Source: Herbiconiux aconitum
Lineage (GTDB): Bacteria > Actinomycetota > Actinomycetes > Actinomycetales > Microbacteriaceae
Length of the DNA: 64,000 nucleotides
NCBI RefSeq assembly: GCF_024979235.1
Contig: NZ_JANLCM010000001.1
Coordinates: 1,116,001 to 1,180,000 of the forward strand
Reading direction: 5' to 3'
The translations under genes were made by a program, and so were the position numbers. The notes under the pieces were generated by a model. It was given only the letters and a program-made list of their open reading frames with translations. It did no database searches and had not been told where the DNA came from. Shown here piece after piece: positions 48,517 through 56,848 of the stretch. The first letter of the stretch is position 1, and every line of letters starts with the position of its first letter.

Positions 48517-51282
48517 ATGGATGACCAGCGTGTAGACACGTCAGACCAACTCATCGGCCGCGACCACGAGCGTTCACTTCTCACGACGTTCGTGACGGGC
48601 GCACTCGATGAGGGAGGGGCTCTTCTGCTCCTCGGCGACGCCGGTGTGGGCAAGTCCCGCTTGCTGAGGTCGTGTGCCGAATTGGCTGCTGGGCGGCGCG
48701 CCCGTGTGCTCCGGGCATCGGGAGTGCAGTACGAGGCGAATCTGGGGTTCAGCACCCTCCACCAACTGCTTCACCCCGTGCTCGCCTGGAGCGACGACTT
48801 GCCGAAAGCGTCGTCCTCCGCCCTTCGATCCGCGCTCGGGATGAGCAGTGACGCCGATGCGAAGACGGGGCCGCTGGCCGTCTATCACGCGGCACTCGCG
48901 TTGCTGGAACGTACGGCCCGCGACGCGCCGCTGTTGCTCGTGGTCGACGATCTGCAATGGGTGGACGCATCAAGCGCGGCCGCCCTCGCGTTCATCGCCC
49001 GTCGTCTCGAGGGTCAGCGGATCGCACTGGTGGGCTCACTCCGGCTCGGTGATCCGTCGTCATTCGACGGCTCCGACCTGGAAGCGCTTCGGGTGCTTCC
49101 GCTGACCCCGCCTGACGCCGACGAACTGGTGCGGTCTCGGAACCCAGGGTTGTCAGCGCACGCCCGTCAGCGGCTTGTCCGTCTGTCTGCCGGGTATCCG
49201 CTGGCACTCGTCGAGTGGGCGAGCGACACGCACGTCGTTCCGCTCGGATCGGAGGATGACCAACTGCCGCTTCCGCGTCGAATCGAAGCCTCCTTCGCCA
49301 CCCGGATCGCGGCCCTCTCTCCGACGGCGCGCACCGCGCTGCTCACCCTGGCACTCGACGGGCGTGACGGACTTCGCGCGCTCGCCGAGACCGGACTCAC
49401 ACTCGATGACCTCGTGCCCGGGGAAGAAGCCGGCGCCATCGTCATTGACGCGAAGACAGGCGTCGTCGACTTTCGGCATCCACTTTTTCGGTCAGCTCTT
49501 GTGGATTCGGCGTCCGGCGTCGAGCGCCGAGCCATCCACAAGCGGATAGCCGAGCGGTCCCCGGAGAACACGGACCGACGGGTGTGGCATCTGGCCAGCG
49601 CGGCCACGCAGCCGGACGAGAGCATTGCGCGCCTCCTGCACGACCTGACGCATCGATCCTTCTCGAGGGGGGATGTTCACGGGGCTGCCACGGCGATGAT
49701 GCGCGCGGCAGACCTCACTCCGCGAGAGGAGGATCGAGCACGTCGGCTCGCCGAGGCGGCATTCCTGAGGTCCGAGATCGCCGGAGAGTTCCGCGTGGTC
49801 GAGGAACTCCTCGCCGACACGCCCGACGGCTTCGGTCGAGGGCCGGGGTCACTGTACGCAGTCATCGCCCGCGCGCAGGTCGCCGTGAATGGCGAGGGCA
49901 GTTACCGTGCGGAGATCACACTGATCGAAGACGCGGTGCTGGCCGGCACGCATGGTTGGCGTGCTGACGACGAGGAACTCATCGCCGCATTCCGGACGTG
50001 GTTGCTGTTGTGCTCCTACGCCGGCGACACCGAGCTGTGGGAATCGTACTTCGATGCCCTGAACCGCCTGACACCCGAGGTGCCGGCCTTGTTGCTCACC
50101 GAGAGTCTGGCCGTCGGCGATACGGTCCGACGCGGGGGAGAGGCGCACGCAGCCATCGTCGCGTTCTCTGAAACACCGATCGCCGATTCCGACCCGGCCC
50201 TCGCCATGTCGATGATCTTCACCTCGCTCTATCTCGATCTCATCGAGCTGTGGCGGGAGCCGGCCTGGCGGCTCGTGCGGGCCGGACGCGCCGGGGGACC
50301 ACCGCGCCCCTACGCCCGTTCGCTCGCCCACCTCGCCATCAACGATTTCCTCCACGGCAGATGGGGCGAGGCGCAAGACCTGACAGACGAGGGAGCCCGC
50401 GTCTGCGAGCAGGAGGGCTTCGCCAACGGCGACTGGTATTTCTCCTACCTGCAGTCCCTCCTTGCCGCCGGCCGAGGAGACACGGAGAGTGCGCGGGCAC
50501 ACGCCGACGCCGTCGATGCATCCTGTGAACCACGTCATAGCTGGGGCGCACAGAGATTCGGCTACCAACCCCGCACCTTGGCAGCGATCGCCGACGGCGA
50601 ATGGGAGACCGCCTACCGGATGGCCTGCCGGCTCAGTGCCCCCGGCGAGTTCCCACGCTTCGTGGCCCCGGCGATGTGGGTCGCTTTCGACCTCGTCGAA
50701 GCGGCGCTGCACACCGGTCGGGTCGACGAGGCCCGCCGACACGCCGACGCCATGGTCGACGCCCGGTTGCCCCGCGTCTCAGACCGCCTGGCGCTCCTCA
50801 CCGCGGGAGCGGTAGCGCTCACCGACGACCAGCCGACCTGGCGCGATTCATTCGAGCGGGCGCTCGGGATGCCGGATGCGCACGTCTGGCCCTTCGACGT
50901 CGCCCGGATACAGCTGGCCTACGGTGAGCGCCTCCGACGGGCTGTGGACACCAACCGTGCCCGCGAAGTGCTGCACGATTCCCTCGACACGTTCGAGCGA
51001 CTGGGCGCCGCACCTTGGGTGCGGCGGGCAGCGACGGAGCTGCGTGCGGCCGGTGATGCGCGATTCCACGCGACGGGCGCGCACCGGGAGATCCCTGACC
51101 TGACGGCCCAGGAGCTGGTCATCGCAGAGATGGCAGCGAGCGGGATGACGAACAAGGAAATCGGAAGCCGCCTGTTCCTCTCACCGCGCACCGTGAGTGG
51201 GCATCTCTACAACGCGTTCCCGAAGTTGGGAATCACCAGCCGCGCCGGGCTACGCGATGCCCTTGCCTCGCGAAGCGAGTGA
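48517..51282 (+). CDS. large LuxR-family regulator with AAA ATPase domain (LAL type)
   Basis: The 921-residue protein has an N-terminal ATPase domain (Walker A 'GDAGVGKSRLL' near residue 41; Walker B 'LLLVVDDLQWVD' near 150). A long helical TPR-like middle follows, and a C-terminal LuxR HTH (last about 60 residues, 'LTAQELVIAEMAASGMTNKEIG' in outline, 'LFLSPRTVSGHLYNAFPKLGI'). This is the large LuxR/MalT-like design. It senses a ligand and switches transcription with ATP. Start 48517 has an AAGGTGA upstream. It precedes the redox cluster but is on the other strand. Confidence 0.9.
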   Translation: MDDQRVDTSDQLIGRDHERSLLTTFVTGALDEGGALLLLGDAGVGKSRLLRSCAELAAGRRARVLRASGVQYEANLGFSTLHQLLHPVLAWSDDLPKASSSALRSALGMSSDADAKTGPLAVYHAALALLERTARDAPLLLVVDDLQWVDASSAAALAFIARRLEGQRIALVGSLRLGDPSSFDGSDLEALRVLPLTPPDADELVRSRNPGLSAHARQRLVRLSAGYPLALVEWASDTHVVPLGSEDDQLPLPRRIEASFATRIAALSPTARTALLTLALDGRDGLRALAETGLTLDDLVPGEEAGAIVIDAKTGVVDFRHPLFRSALVDSASGVERRAIHKRIAERSPENTDRRVWHLASAATQPDESIARLLHDLTHRSFSRGDVHGAATAMMRAADLTPREEDRARRLAEAAFLRSEIAGEFRVVEELLADTPDGFGRGPGSLYAVIARAQVAVNGEGSYRAEITLIEDAVLAGTHGWRADDEELIAAFRTWLLLCSYAGDTELWESYFDALNRLTPEVPALLLTESLAVGDTVRRGGEAHAAIVAFSETPIADSDPALAMSMIFTSLYLDLIELWREPAWRLVRAGRAGGPPRPYARSLAHLAINDFLHGRWGEAQDLTDEGARVCEQEGFANGDWYFSYLQSLLAAGRGDTESARAHADAVDASCEPRHSWGAQRFGYQPRTLAAIADGEWETAYRMACRLSAPGEFPRFVAPAMWVAFDLVEAALHTGRVDEARRHADAMVDARLPRVSDRLALLTAGAVALTDDQPTWRDSFERALGMPDAHVWPFDVARIQLAYGERLRRAVDTNRAREVLHDSLDTFERLGAAPWVRRAATELRAAGDARFHATGAHREIPDLTAQELVIAEMAASGMTNKEIGSRLFLSPRTVSGHLYNAFPKLGITSRAGLRDALASRSE

Positions 51283-51314
51283 CGATTCAGTCGGACGCTT
51301 TCGCCGGCCGGCTG

Positions 51315-51638
51315 TCAGACCGGGGCCATGGCTGAAATCAGGCCGTCGCGGATCGCTATCCGAAGAGTTCCGGTGCCGCTGAATCGACGGCTACGCGCCC
51401 GCAGGATCACCTCGTATGCGTCTTTCCCCACCGACGACCAGGACACGAGCTCGTAGTGCATACCGACACCGATGTTGTCGCTCGCATTCCACCGGGCAGC
51501 CCCCTCGCGTCCGTGGAACACGCGGTCGCCGTCGGCGACTTCGGCATCTTCTGCGAATGCCGCCAGGAAGGCGGCATCGTCGGCGCTGTTCGTCGCAGCG
51601 ATCATCGAGTCGATCGCCGACGGGAGAGTGTGTGGCAT
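51315..51638 (-). CDS. SnoaL/NTF2-like small protein
   Basis: A 107-residue cone-fold (NTF2-like) protein: 'IDSMIAATNSADDAAFLAAFAEDAEVADGD', seen in short form as 'FLAAFAEDAEVADGDRVFHG', then the sheet 'YEVILRARSRRFSGTGTLRI'. This fold hosts steroid isomerase-like and polyketide cyclase-like enzymes as well as non-enzymes. No catalytic triad is obvious. It lies 28 bp downstream of the SDR gene at 51667-52374 on the same strand, so the two are one unit. Confidence 0.8.
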   Translation of the reverse strand: MPHTLPSAIDSMIAATNSADDAAFLAAFAEDAEVADGDRVFHGREGAARWNASDNIGVGMHYELVSWSSVGKDAYEVILRARSRRFSGTGTLRIAIRDGLISAMAPV

Positions 51639-51666
51639 GTCGATCCTTCCTCACGTGTTGGGTTGA

Positions 51667-52374
51667 TTACCAGGGTGCCGGGCCCTCAGCAGACAGGAAT
51701 GCGCCTGTCACGCCGTCTGGAGCGGTCTGCGCGGTTCTCACGATGACGGCCGCGCCATCCTCCACGGTTTGGGTGCCCGTGTGGCCGTTCAGATCAGTGC
51801 TCGTGAATCCCGGGTCGACAGCATTGATCCGAAATTGTGGGAACGCTTTTGCGAACTGGATGGTGATCGCGTTCACGGCTACCTTCGACGTCGGATAGGC
51901 CACGCCTAGGTAGAAACGAGTCGGGCTGGCCGGATCGCTCAGAGCGCTGAGCGAGCCGAGCCCGCTGGAAACGTTCACCACGACAGGGTGCCCGGACTTC
52001 TGGAGAAGGGGGAGGAAGGCGTGGAACACCCTCACGAGGCCGAAAACGTTCGTCTCGAAAACCTCCCGCAGGGTGGCAGCGGTCGTGTCGGCCGGTGAGA
52101 CGATACCGTTGTCCGGCATCCGCCCCTCCACGCCGGCATTGTTGATCAAGACATCGAGGCCGCCGTCGGCGTCGAGTTGATTCGCCGCGGTCGTGACGGA
52201 TGCGTCATCCGTCACGTCGAGCTGAACGAATCTCGCACCGATCTCGTCGGCGGCCGCCCTGCCGCGACCCTCGTCACGTGCGCCCAGATAGACAGTGTGC
52301 CCGGCGGCAATGAGCTGACGCGCGCTCTCGCGACCGAGACCCTTGTTCGCTCCGGTGATCAGTGTGACAGTCAT
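51667..52374 (-). CDS. SDR-family oxidoreductase, paralogue 1
   Basis: The 235-residue classical SDR has 'TGANKGLGRESAR', 'NNAGVEG', 'NVSSGLGSLS' (Ser) and 'AYPTSKVAV' (Tyr-x-x-x-Lys). It resembles carbonyl-reductase-like enzymes and is clearly paralogous to the SDR at 55998-56693 throughout. Start 52374 has GAGGAGA upstream. It precedes the NTF2-like gene in the same unit and follows the MarR gene upstream by 109 bp. An NADP-dependent aldehyde/ketone or quinone reduction is likely. Confidence 0.88.
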   Translation of the reverse strand: MTVTLITGANKGLGRESARQLIAAGHTVYLGARDEGRGRAAADEIGARFVQLDVTDDASVTTAANQLDADGGLDVLINNAGVEGRMPDNGIVSPADTTAATLREVFETNVFGLVRVFHAFLPLLQKSGHPVVVNVSSGLGSLSALSDPASPTRFYLGVAYPTSKVAVNAITIQFAKAFPQFRINAVDPGFTSTDLNGHTGTQTVEDGAAVIVRTAQTAPDGVTGAFLSAEGPAPW

Positions 52375-52483
52375 CACGTCTCCTCTCGGGTCATGCGCAC
52401 TCGCGCCGACCGTTTGCCGTGGTGTCACCCACCACTATGCAGAGAAGGTGTTGCCGTTCGGACCCGCCAAATGACTCGTCTGG

Positions 52484-52945
52484 TTACTCGATGGCGGTGT
52501 CTGTTGAGTCCTCGTGCGACGGGAGCATCAGAAGGCACAAGTCACGCAGCTGGGTGAGCTGTGCCGAGTCGAGCCGACTGGTCAGTTGTGCGGTGACACG
52601 GCGGGCGTGTTGACGGCCGATCTTGCGCTGCACCTCGTGGCCTTTGGGGGTCAGGGTGAGGACACTCGCCCGCCGGTCGGTTCCGTCTGCCGTGCGGCCG
52701 ATCAGACCCAGGGCCTCCAATCGGTTCACCAGCCGGGAGACGCCGGCCTGGCTGAGGAGCACGTCGCCTTGCAGGTCTTTCAGTCGCCGGCCCTCGGGTG
52801 TTTTCGAGAGCTCGTACAGCACACCGTATTCGTTGGGCTGCAGTTCGTCCCACACCGCAGCGGCGTGGAGTTCCTGCTCGATCGTCGACTGCGCTCGGAA
52901 CAACGCCTCCCAGGCCTCGTTCGCGAGTCTTGTGTCATTCGGCAT
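52484..52945 (-). CDS. MarR-family transcriptional regulator
   Basis: The 153-residue protein has the MarR winged HTH ('LQPNEYGVLYELSKTPEG', 'DVLLSQAGVSRLVNRLEALGLI', 'TADGTDRRASVLTLTPKGHEV'). It sits among redox genes that MarR regulators commonly control after sensing oxidants or phenolics. It follows a strong hairpin (52968-52995) that ends the upstream SDR unit, and is 109 bp before SDR paralogue 1. Target is inferred. Confidence 0.88.
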   Translation of the reverse strand: MPNDTRLANEAWEALFRAQSTIEQELHAAAVWDELQPNEYGVLYELSKTPEGRRLKDLQGDVLLSQAGVSRLVNRLEALGLIGRTADGTDRRASVLTLTPKGHEVQRKIGRQHARRVTAQLTSRLDSAQLTQLRDLCLLMLPSHEDSTDTAIE

Positions 52946-52967
52946 GCCTCATCTTCGCATCGCAGAA

Positions 52968-52995
52968 GGGGCCGTTCACCCTGGTGAACGGCCCC
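52968..52995 (-). terminator. intrinsic terminator-like hairpin after the SDR at 53020-53769
   Basis: GGGGCCGTTCACC (52968-52980) pairs perfectly with GGTGAACGGCCCC (52983-52995) across 2 bases. It lies 24 bp past the stop of the minus-strand SDR gene and just before the MarR gene start. On the minus strand CTTCT follows. A strong terminator is likely. Confidence 0.75.
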
Positions 52996-53019
52996 GCTGG
53001 CGATCCTGTCGCCGGCTTG

Positions 53020-53769
53020 TCAGCGGGCGTAGCCGCCGTCGGCCATGATGGTCTGGCCGGTGACGAACGCGGCGTCGTCGCTCGAGAGGAACGCGATCGT
53101 GCCGACGAGGTCTTCCGGCCGGCCGTTGCGCTTGATCGCCTGGGCCTGGGCCACGGCGACGAGTGCCTCCGGCGGGTGCACCTCCCGAACGCCGGGCGTG
53201 ATCGTCAGGGTGGGGCCCACGGCGTTGACCGTGATGCCGAACGGCGCGACGTCGTTCGCAAGGCCTCGGCTGAAGCCGATGTTGCCCATCTTGCTCGCCA
53301 TGTAATGCGAGAGCCCGGGCGCGTTCGTGACGATGGAGTTGGAGGTGAGGTTGATGATCCTGCCCCAACCGCCGGCCTTCATCGCCGGGAGAACCGCCTT
53401 CACCATCAAGAACTGCGAATCGAGGTTGACAGCCATGATCCGCCGCCAGATGTCGTAGTCCAGGTCGTCGATGTCGACGAACGGAAAGACACCGGCGTTG
53501 TTGACGAGGATGTCGGCGTGACCGAATTCTTGGGTGATCCGCATACCCACGGCCGCGGTCTGCACCGGGTCGGAGACGTCGGCGACAAGACCCATGCCGG
53601 TGTGGCCGGCAGCGGTGAGAAGGGCCATCGTCTCTTCGGGGTAGTGGAGGTCGACCGCGACGACGGTGGCGCCGCGTGCGGCCAGGCCGAGCGCGAGCGC
53701 CTGACCGATGCCGCGGCCGGCGCCGGTGATCACGGCGACCCGGCCGGTGTGTGTCTGTGGAACGGACAT
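53020..53769 (-). CDS. SDR-family oxidoreductase
   Basis: This 249-residue protein has 'VITGAGRGIGQALALGLAARG', 'VNNAGVFP', 'NLTSNSIVTNA' (Ser) and 'HYMASKMGN' (Tyr-x-x-x-Lys), with a 'MADGGYAR' end. It is of the 3-oxoacyl-ACP-reductase-like group but distinct from the two paralogues nearby. It lies 37 bp downstream of wrbA on the same strand, so wrbA-SDR is one unit ending at the hairpin. NAD(P)-dependent reduction of a carbonyl is likely. Confidence 0.87.
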   Translation of the reverse strand: MSVPQTHTGRVAVITGAGRGIGQALALGLAARGATVVAVDLHYPEETMALLTAAGHTGMGLVADVSDPVQTAAVGMRITQEFGHADILVNNAGVFPFVDIDDLDYDIWRRIMAVNLDSQFLMVKAVLPAMKAGGWGRIINLTSNSIVTNAPGLSHYMASKMGNIGFSRGLANDVAPFGITVNAVGPTLTITPGVREVHPPEALVAVAQAQAIKRNGRPEDLVGTIAFLSSDDAAFVTGQTIMADGGYAR

Positions 53770-53806
53770 GTGAATACTCCTTAGTCGATTGGGTGGATGC
53801 TCGGTG

Positions 53807-54421
53807 TCAGGCCCGGCCGGCCTTCAAGGCCTTGGCGATGTTCACCACGCGGCGGCCCTGGTAGGCCGCGGCTTCCCGCGACGTGTCGTCGACCGGGTTC
53901 TCGCCCAGTGCGCGAACGTGTGACGTGCCGTACGGGTTTCCGTCGTTGAACTTCAGCGGGTCGGTGTAGCCGGGTGCGACGAGGATCCCGCCGAAGTGGT
54001 GCACCGTGTTGTAGAGCGCCAGGAGGGTGGACTCCTGCCCGCCGTGCTTCGTGTCGCTCGAGGTGAAACCGCTGTAGACCTTGTCGGCGAGCAGCCCGCG
54101 GGCCCAGAGGCCGCCGAGGGTGTCGATGAACTGCTTGAGCTGGCTGGCGACGTTCCCGAATCGGGTCGGAGTGCCGAAGATGACGGCGTCCGCCCATTCC
54201 AGGTCGGCGGCAGTGGCGATCGGGATCTCTCTCGTGGCAGCGGAATGCTCGGCCCATTGCGGGTTCGAGTCGATGACGGCCTGGGGAGCGAGTTCCTGCA
54301 CACGGAGCACCCGCACGGTGGCTCCGGCATCCGCAGCCCCGGCCGCCACCGACTGGGCGAGCTCATGGACGGTTCCGGTTGACGAGTAGTAGACGATCGC
54401 GACGTTGATCGGGTCAGACAT
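53807..54421 (-). CDS. wrbA: NAD(P)H:quinone oxidoreductase WrbA
   Basis: The 204-residue flavodoxin-like protein reduces quinones with two electrons. It has 'VAIVYYSSTGTVHELAQSVAAG' (FMN phosphate loop), 'EWADAVIFGTPTRFGNVASQLKQFID' and 'GGILVAPGY' in the WrbA order. Start 54421 has AAGGAAAAG upstream. It is divergent from a membrane-protein gene across a nested dyad (54439-54495) and followed by an SDR gene, fitting quinone/electrophile stress. Confidence 0.93.
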   Translation of the reverse strand: MSDPINVAIVYYSSTGTVHELAQSVAAGAADAGATVRVLRVQELAPQAVIDSNPQWAEHSAATREIPIATAADLEWADAVIFGTPTRFGNVASQLKQFIDTLGGLWARGLLADKVYSGFTSSDTKHGGQESTLLALYNTVHHFGGILVAPGYTDPLKFNDGNPYGTSHVRALGENPVDDTSREAAAYQGRRVVNIAKALKAGRA

Positions 54422-54438
54422 GCTTTTCCTTTTTTCTA

Positions 54439-54495
54439 GTTGGACACTTCGGGAATGTAAATGCGTGCGCATGCATTTATATTCCCGAGTCCAAC
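54439..54495. promoter_or_regulatory. nested inverted repeats between wrbA and the membrane-protein gene
   Basis: Three dyads share one centre: GTTGGAC (54439-54445) with GTCCAAC (54489-54495), CGGGAAT (54450-54456) with ATTCCCG (54481-54487), and TAAATGC (54458-54464) with GCATTTA (54473-54479). The region lies 18 bp upstream of wrbA and 14 bp upstream of the membrane-protein start. It is likely the operator of the divergent promoter. Confidence 0.8.
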
Positions 54496-54508
54496 GAAAG
54501 GAGCTGCC

Positions 54509-55057
54509 ATGCAGTTCGGAATCCCGACCGTAAAGTCCGCGGTGCCCCATTCGGAGTCCCCGACAGAGGGGCTCTGGCATCGAATCCGGCGTCAGCTCGT
54601 CACCGCCGACATGATCTACGGCACCATCCTCGTCAGCGCGATACTGGTCATCGCGGATGAAGACGAAGACGACCTCAGTTTGCTCTCCGTCGTGGCCGTC
54701 ACATCGATCGTGTTCTGGATCGCGCACGTCTTCGCTGCCACCGTCGCCCAACACGGAAAACGCAACGGGAAGACGATCCCTCTTCCCGTTGCGCTCAGAG
54801 AAGCCATCACGCACTCGTCCGGACTGCTGTTCGCGGCCGTCTTCCCTGTGGTCACCCTCGGTCTTGGTGTTATCGGGGTGCTCACCGAGGATGCGGCCTA
54901 TGTGGTCTCACTGGTCGGCGGTGTCGCGATCTTGTTCGCACTGGGCGCGATCGCTTTCGCACTCCGCGGCAGCAGGTGGTACTTCTGCCTCGTCGCGGCC
55001 CTTCTGACCGCCCTCCTCGGGGTCGTCGTCATCCTGATGAAGGCCGTCCTGCATTAG
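54509..55057 (+). CDS. membrane protein of unknown function
   Basis: This 182-residue protein has about five hydrophobic segments (near residues 34-52, 60-76, 100-120, 125-148 and 156-178) and no recognised domain. Before the first helix is 'RRQLVTADMIYGTILV'. ATG 54509 is chosen because AAAGGAG ends 5 bases before it. It is divergent from wrbA and shares its nested dyad, so it probably responds to the same signal. A small membrane transporter or stress protein is possible, but that is a guess. Confidence 0.7.
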   Translation: MQFGIPTVKSAVPHSESPTEGLWHRIRRQLVTADMIYGTILVSAILVIADEDEDDLSLLSVVAVTSIVFWIAHVFAATVAQHGKRNGKTIPLPVALREAITHSSGLLFAAVFPVVTLGLGVIGVLTEDAAYVVSLVGGVAILFALGAIAFALRGSRWYFCLVAALLTALLGVVVILMKAVLH

Positions 55058-55100
55058 ACCGGCGGGGGCCGATCGGACACACTCCTCCTCTCCGCAGCTT

Positions 55101-55949
55101 TCACTTCGTGAGCACGAGTGCGGTGAGGCCCGGCAGGCCGTTCGCCCCCGCGAGTGCCCGCTCGACGACGGGTGAGCGGTCGTCGCCGAGCGCCTCGGTC
55201 GCGGTGGCGAACAACCCCATGTCGATGCGCTCGAGAGGCACGAGGTGGTCGACGTTCGCGAGTGTGATCGACGGCCCGATCGCCTGCAACGCAAAGCTGG
55301 AGGCCGAGCCGGTACGGAGGACCTCGAGCATCCCGTCGGTCGGGAGATCAAGCGCGCTCGCGAGCGCCATGACGTCGATGACGTTCTTGTGATTCATCAT
55401 CATGAGGGCGTTGTTGAAGAGCTTTCCATACTGTCCGGAGCCGACCGGGCCGGCGTGGATCACGCTCTTGGAGAAGGTGTCGAAGACCGGAGTGGCGCGG
55501 GCGACCGCGGCGTCGTCGCCACCGACGATCGTGGTGAGCTGACGAGCCAGCGCGACCGCGTTGCCGCCGCTGACCGGGGCGTCGAGCACGTCGACCTGAT
55601 GGGATGCGGCGAGTTGGGCCAGGTGCCGGGCCTCCGCCGGAAGTCCGGTGCTGTGGTTGACCAGGATGCTCCCCGGTTTCATCGCCGCCAGGAGGCCGCC
55701 GTCGCCGGCAAGGGCGAGGACATCCGAGTCCTCGGGCACGCAGAGCGCAACGATGTCGCTGGCGGCGGCCATCTCCTCCACGGTCGCGTGGCGGATGAAC
55801 TCCCGTTCGCCCAAGGCTGCATACGAGGATTCGTGCCTGGCCCAGACGTGGAGCGGGAATCCCCCGTCGATGATCGCCTGAGCGATCGGAGCGCCCTGGT
55901 CGCCGAGTCCTACGAACCCGATCGCAGGGAGGGTTGATGCGTCGGTCAT
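55101..55949 (-). CDS. 6PGDH/3-hydroxyisobutyrate dehydrogenase-family reductase
   Basis: The 282-residue protein has the Rossmann start 'GFVGLGDQGAPIAQAI', 'DAPVSGGN' and the helical C-terminal half with 'GPVGSGQYGKLFNNAL', where the catalytic lysine of the family falls ('GKLFNN'). It oxidises beta-hydroxy acids or reduces semialdehydes with NAD(P). It lies 48 bp downstream of SDR paralogue 2 on the same strand, so both may be transcribed together. Confidence 0.85.
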   Translation of the reverse strand: MTDASTLPAIGFVGLGDQGAPIAQAIIDGGFPLHVWARHESSYAALGEREFIRHATVEEMAAASDIVALCVPEDSDVLALAGDGGLLAAMKPGSILVNHSTGLPAEARHLAQLAASHQVDVLDAPVSGGNAVALARQLTTIVGGDDAAVARATPVFDTFSKSVIHAGPVGSGQYGKLFNNALMMMNHKNVIDVMALASALDLPTDGMLEVLRTGSASSFALQAIGPSITLANVDHLVPLERIDMGLFATATEALGDDRSPVVERALAGANGLPGLTALVLTK

Positions 55950-55997
55950 TTTCGTCCATTCCTTTCGTTGTGTTGCGGGCAGATCGGGTGTGTGCCG

Positions 55998-56693
55998 CTA
56001 CCAGGCCAACGGGCCGGTGGCTTCGTGGAAGGTGCCGGTCGGACCGTCCTTGCCGATGGTGGCGAGCTGCACGATGGCCTCGGCGCCTTCGGCGATGGTC
56101 TGCCCGGCAGTGTTGCCGGTGAGGTCGCTGGAGGTGAATCCCGGGTCGGCCACATTGATCTTGATCTCGGGCAGAGCCTTGGCGTACTCGACGGTGAGCA
56201 TCGATACGGCGGCCTTCGATGCCGAGTAGGAGATCGTCGGGTAGTGCGACTCGCCGCGCTCGGGGTTGGTGACGGCCCAGAACGAGCCGAGCCCACTCGA
56301 GACGTTGACGACCACCGGATTGTCGGATGACCGGAGCAGAGGCAGGAACGCCTGGATCGTTCGCACGACACTGATGGCATTGGTGTCGAACTCGGCGAGA
56401 GCGGTCGCGCCGGTGAGGCCCTCGACTCCGATCCGGCCGTCCCAGATGCCGGCGTTGTTGACGAGCACATCGAGGCGCCCGGCCTGGTCTCGGATGGTCT
56501 GCGCAGCGGCGGCGACCGACTCGTCGTCGGTCACGTCGATCTGCACGAATTTCGCCCCCAGTTCCTCGGCGGCAGCTGCTCCCCGGGTCTGGTCGCGGGC
56601 ACCGACATACACGGTGTGCCCGACCTCGATCAGGCGGCGAGCGGTTTCTCGGCCGAGGCCCTTGTTGGCTCCGGTGATGAGCGTGACGGTCAT
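55998..56693 (-). CDS. SDR-family oxidoreductase, paralogue 2
   Basis: The 231-residue classical SDR has 'TGANKGLGRETAR', 'NNAGIWD', 'NVSSGLGSFWA' (Ser) and 'SYSASKAAVS' (Tyr-x-x-x-Lys). Its match to the SDR at 51667-52374 runs from the first to the last residue. The start at 56693 has no strong site. Two dyads (56705-56734, 56754-56769) lie directly upstream. Reductase of a carbonyl or quinone is likely; it heads a two-gene unit with the 6PGDH-fold reductase. Confidence 0.88.
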   Translation of the reverse strand: MTVTLITGANKGLGRETARRLIEVGHTVYVGARDQTRGAAAAEELGAKFVQIDVTDDESVAAAAQTIRDQAGRLDVLVNNAGIWDGRIGVEGLTGATALAEFDTNAISVVRTIQAFLPLLRSSDNPVVVNVSSGLGSFWAVTNPERGESHYPTISYSASKAAVSMLTVEYAKALPEIKINVADPGFTSSDLTGNTAGQTIAEGAEAIVQLATIGKDGPTGTFHEATGPLAW

Positions 56694-56704
56694 GATCTTT
56701 TCCC

Positions 56705-56769
56705 TTGTTCGTTTGCCATAGGGCCTTCGAACAACGATCACCGTCCGTGGCGGTCGACGGATCCGTCGA
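56705..56769. promoter_or_regulatory. two dyads upstream of SDR paralogue 2
   Basis: TTGTTCG (56705-56711) pairs with CGAACAA (56728-56734), and TCGACGGATCCGTCGA (56754-56769) is a perfect 16-bp palindrome. They lie 12-76 bp upstream of the start and are candidate operators, perhaps for the nearby MarR. Neither matches sites seen elsewhere in the window. Confidence 0.6.
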
Positions 56770-56848
56770 ATGACTCGGCCGCTACCCGATCTACGGGGCA
56801 ACGCTGAACCGGCGAAGACCGAGTCACGGGGCCGCGGCGCTGCCCGAG

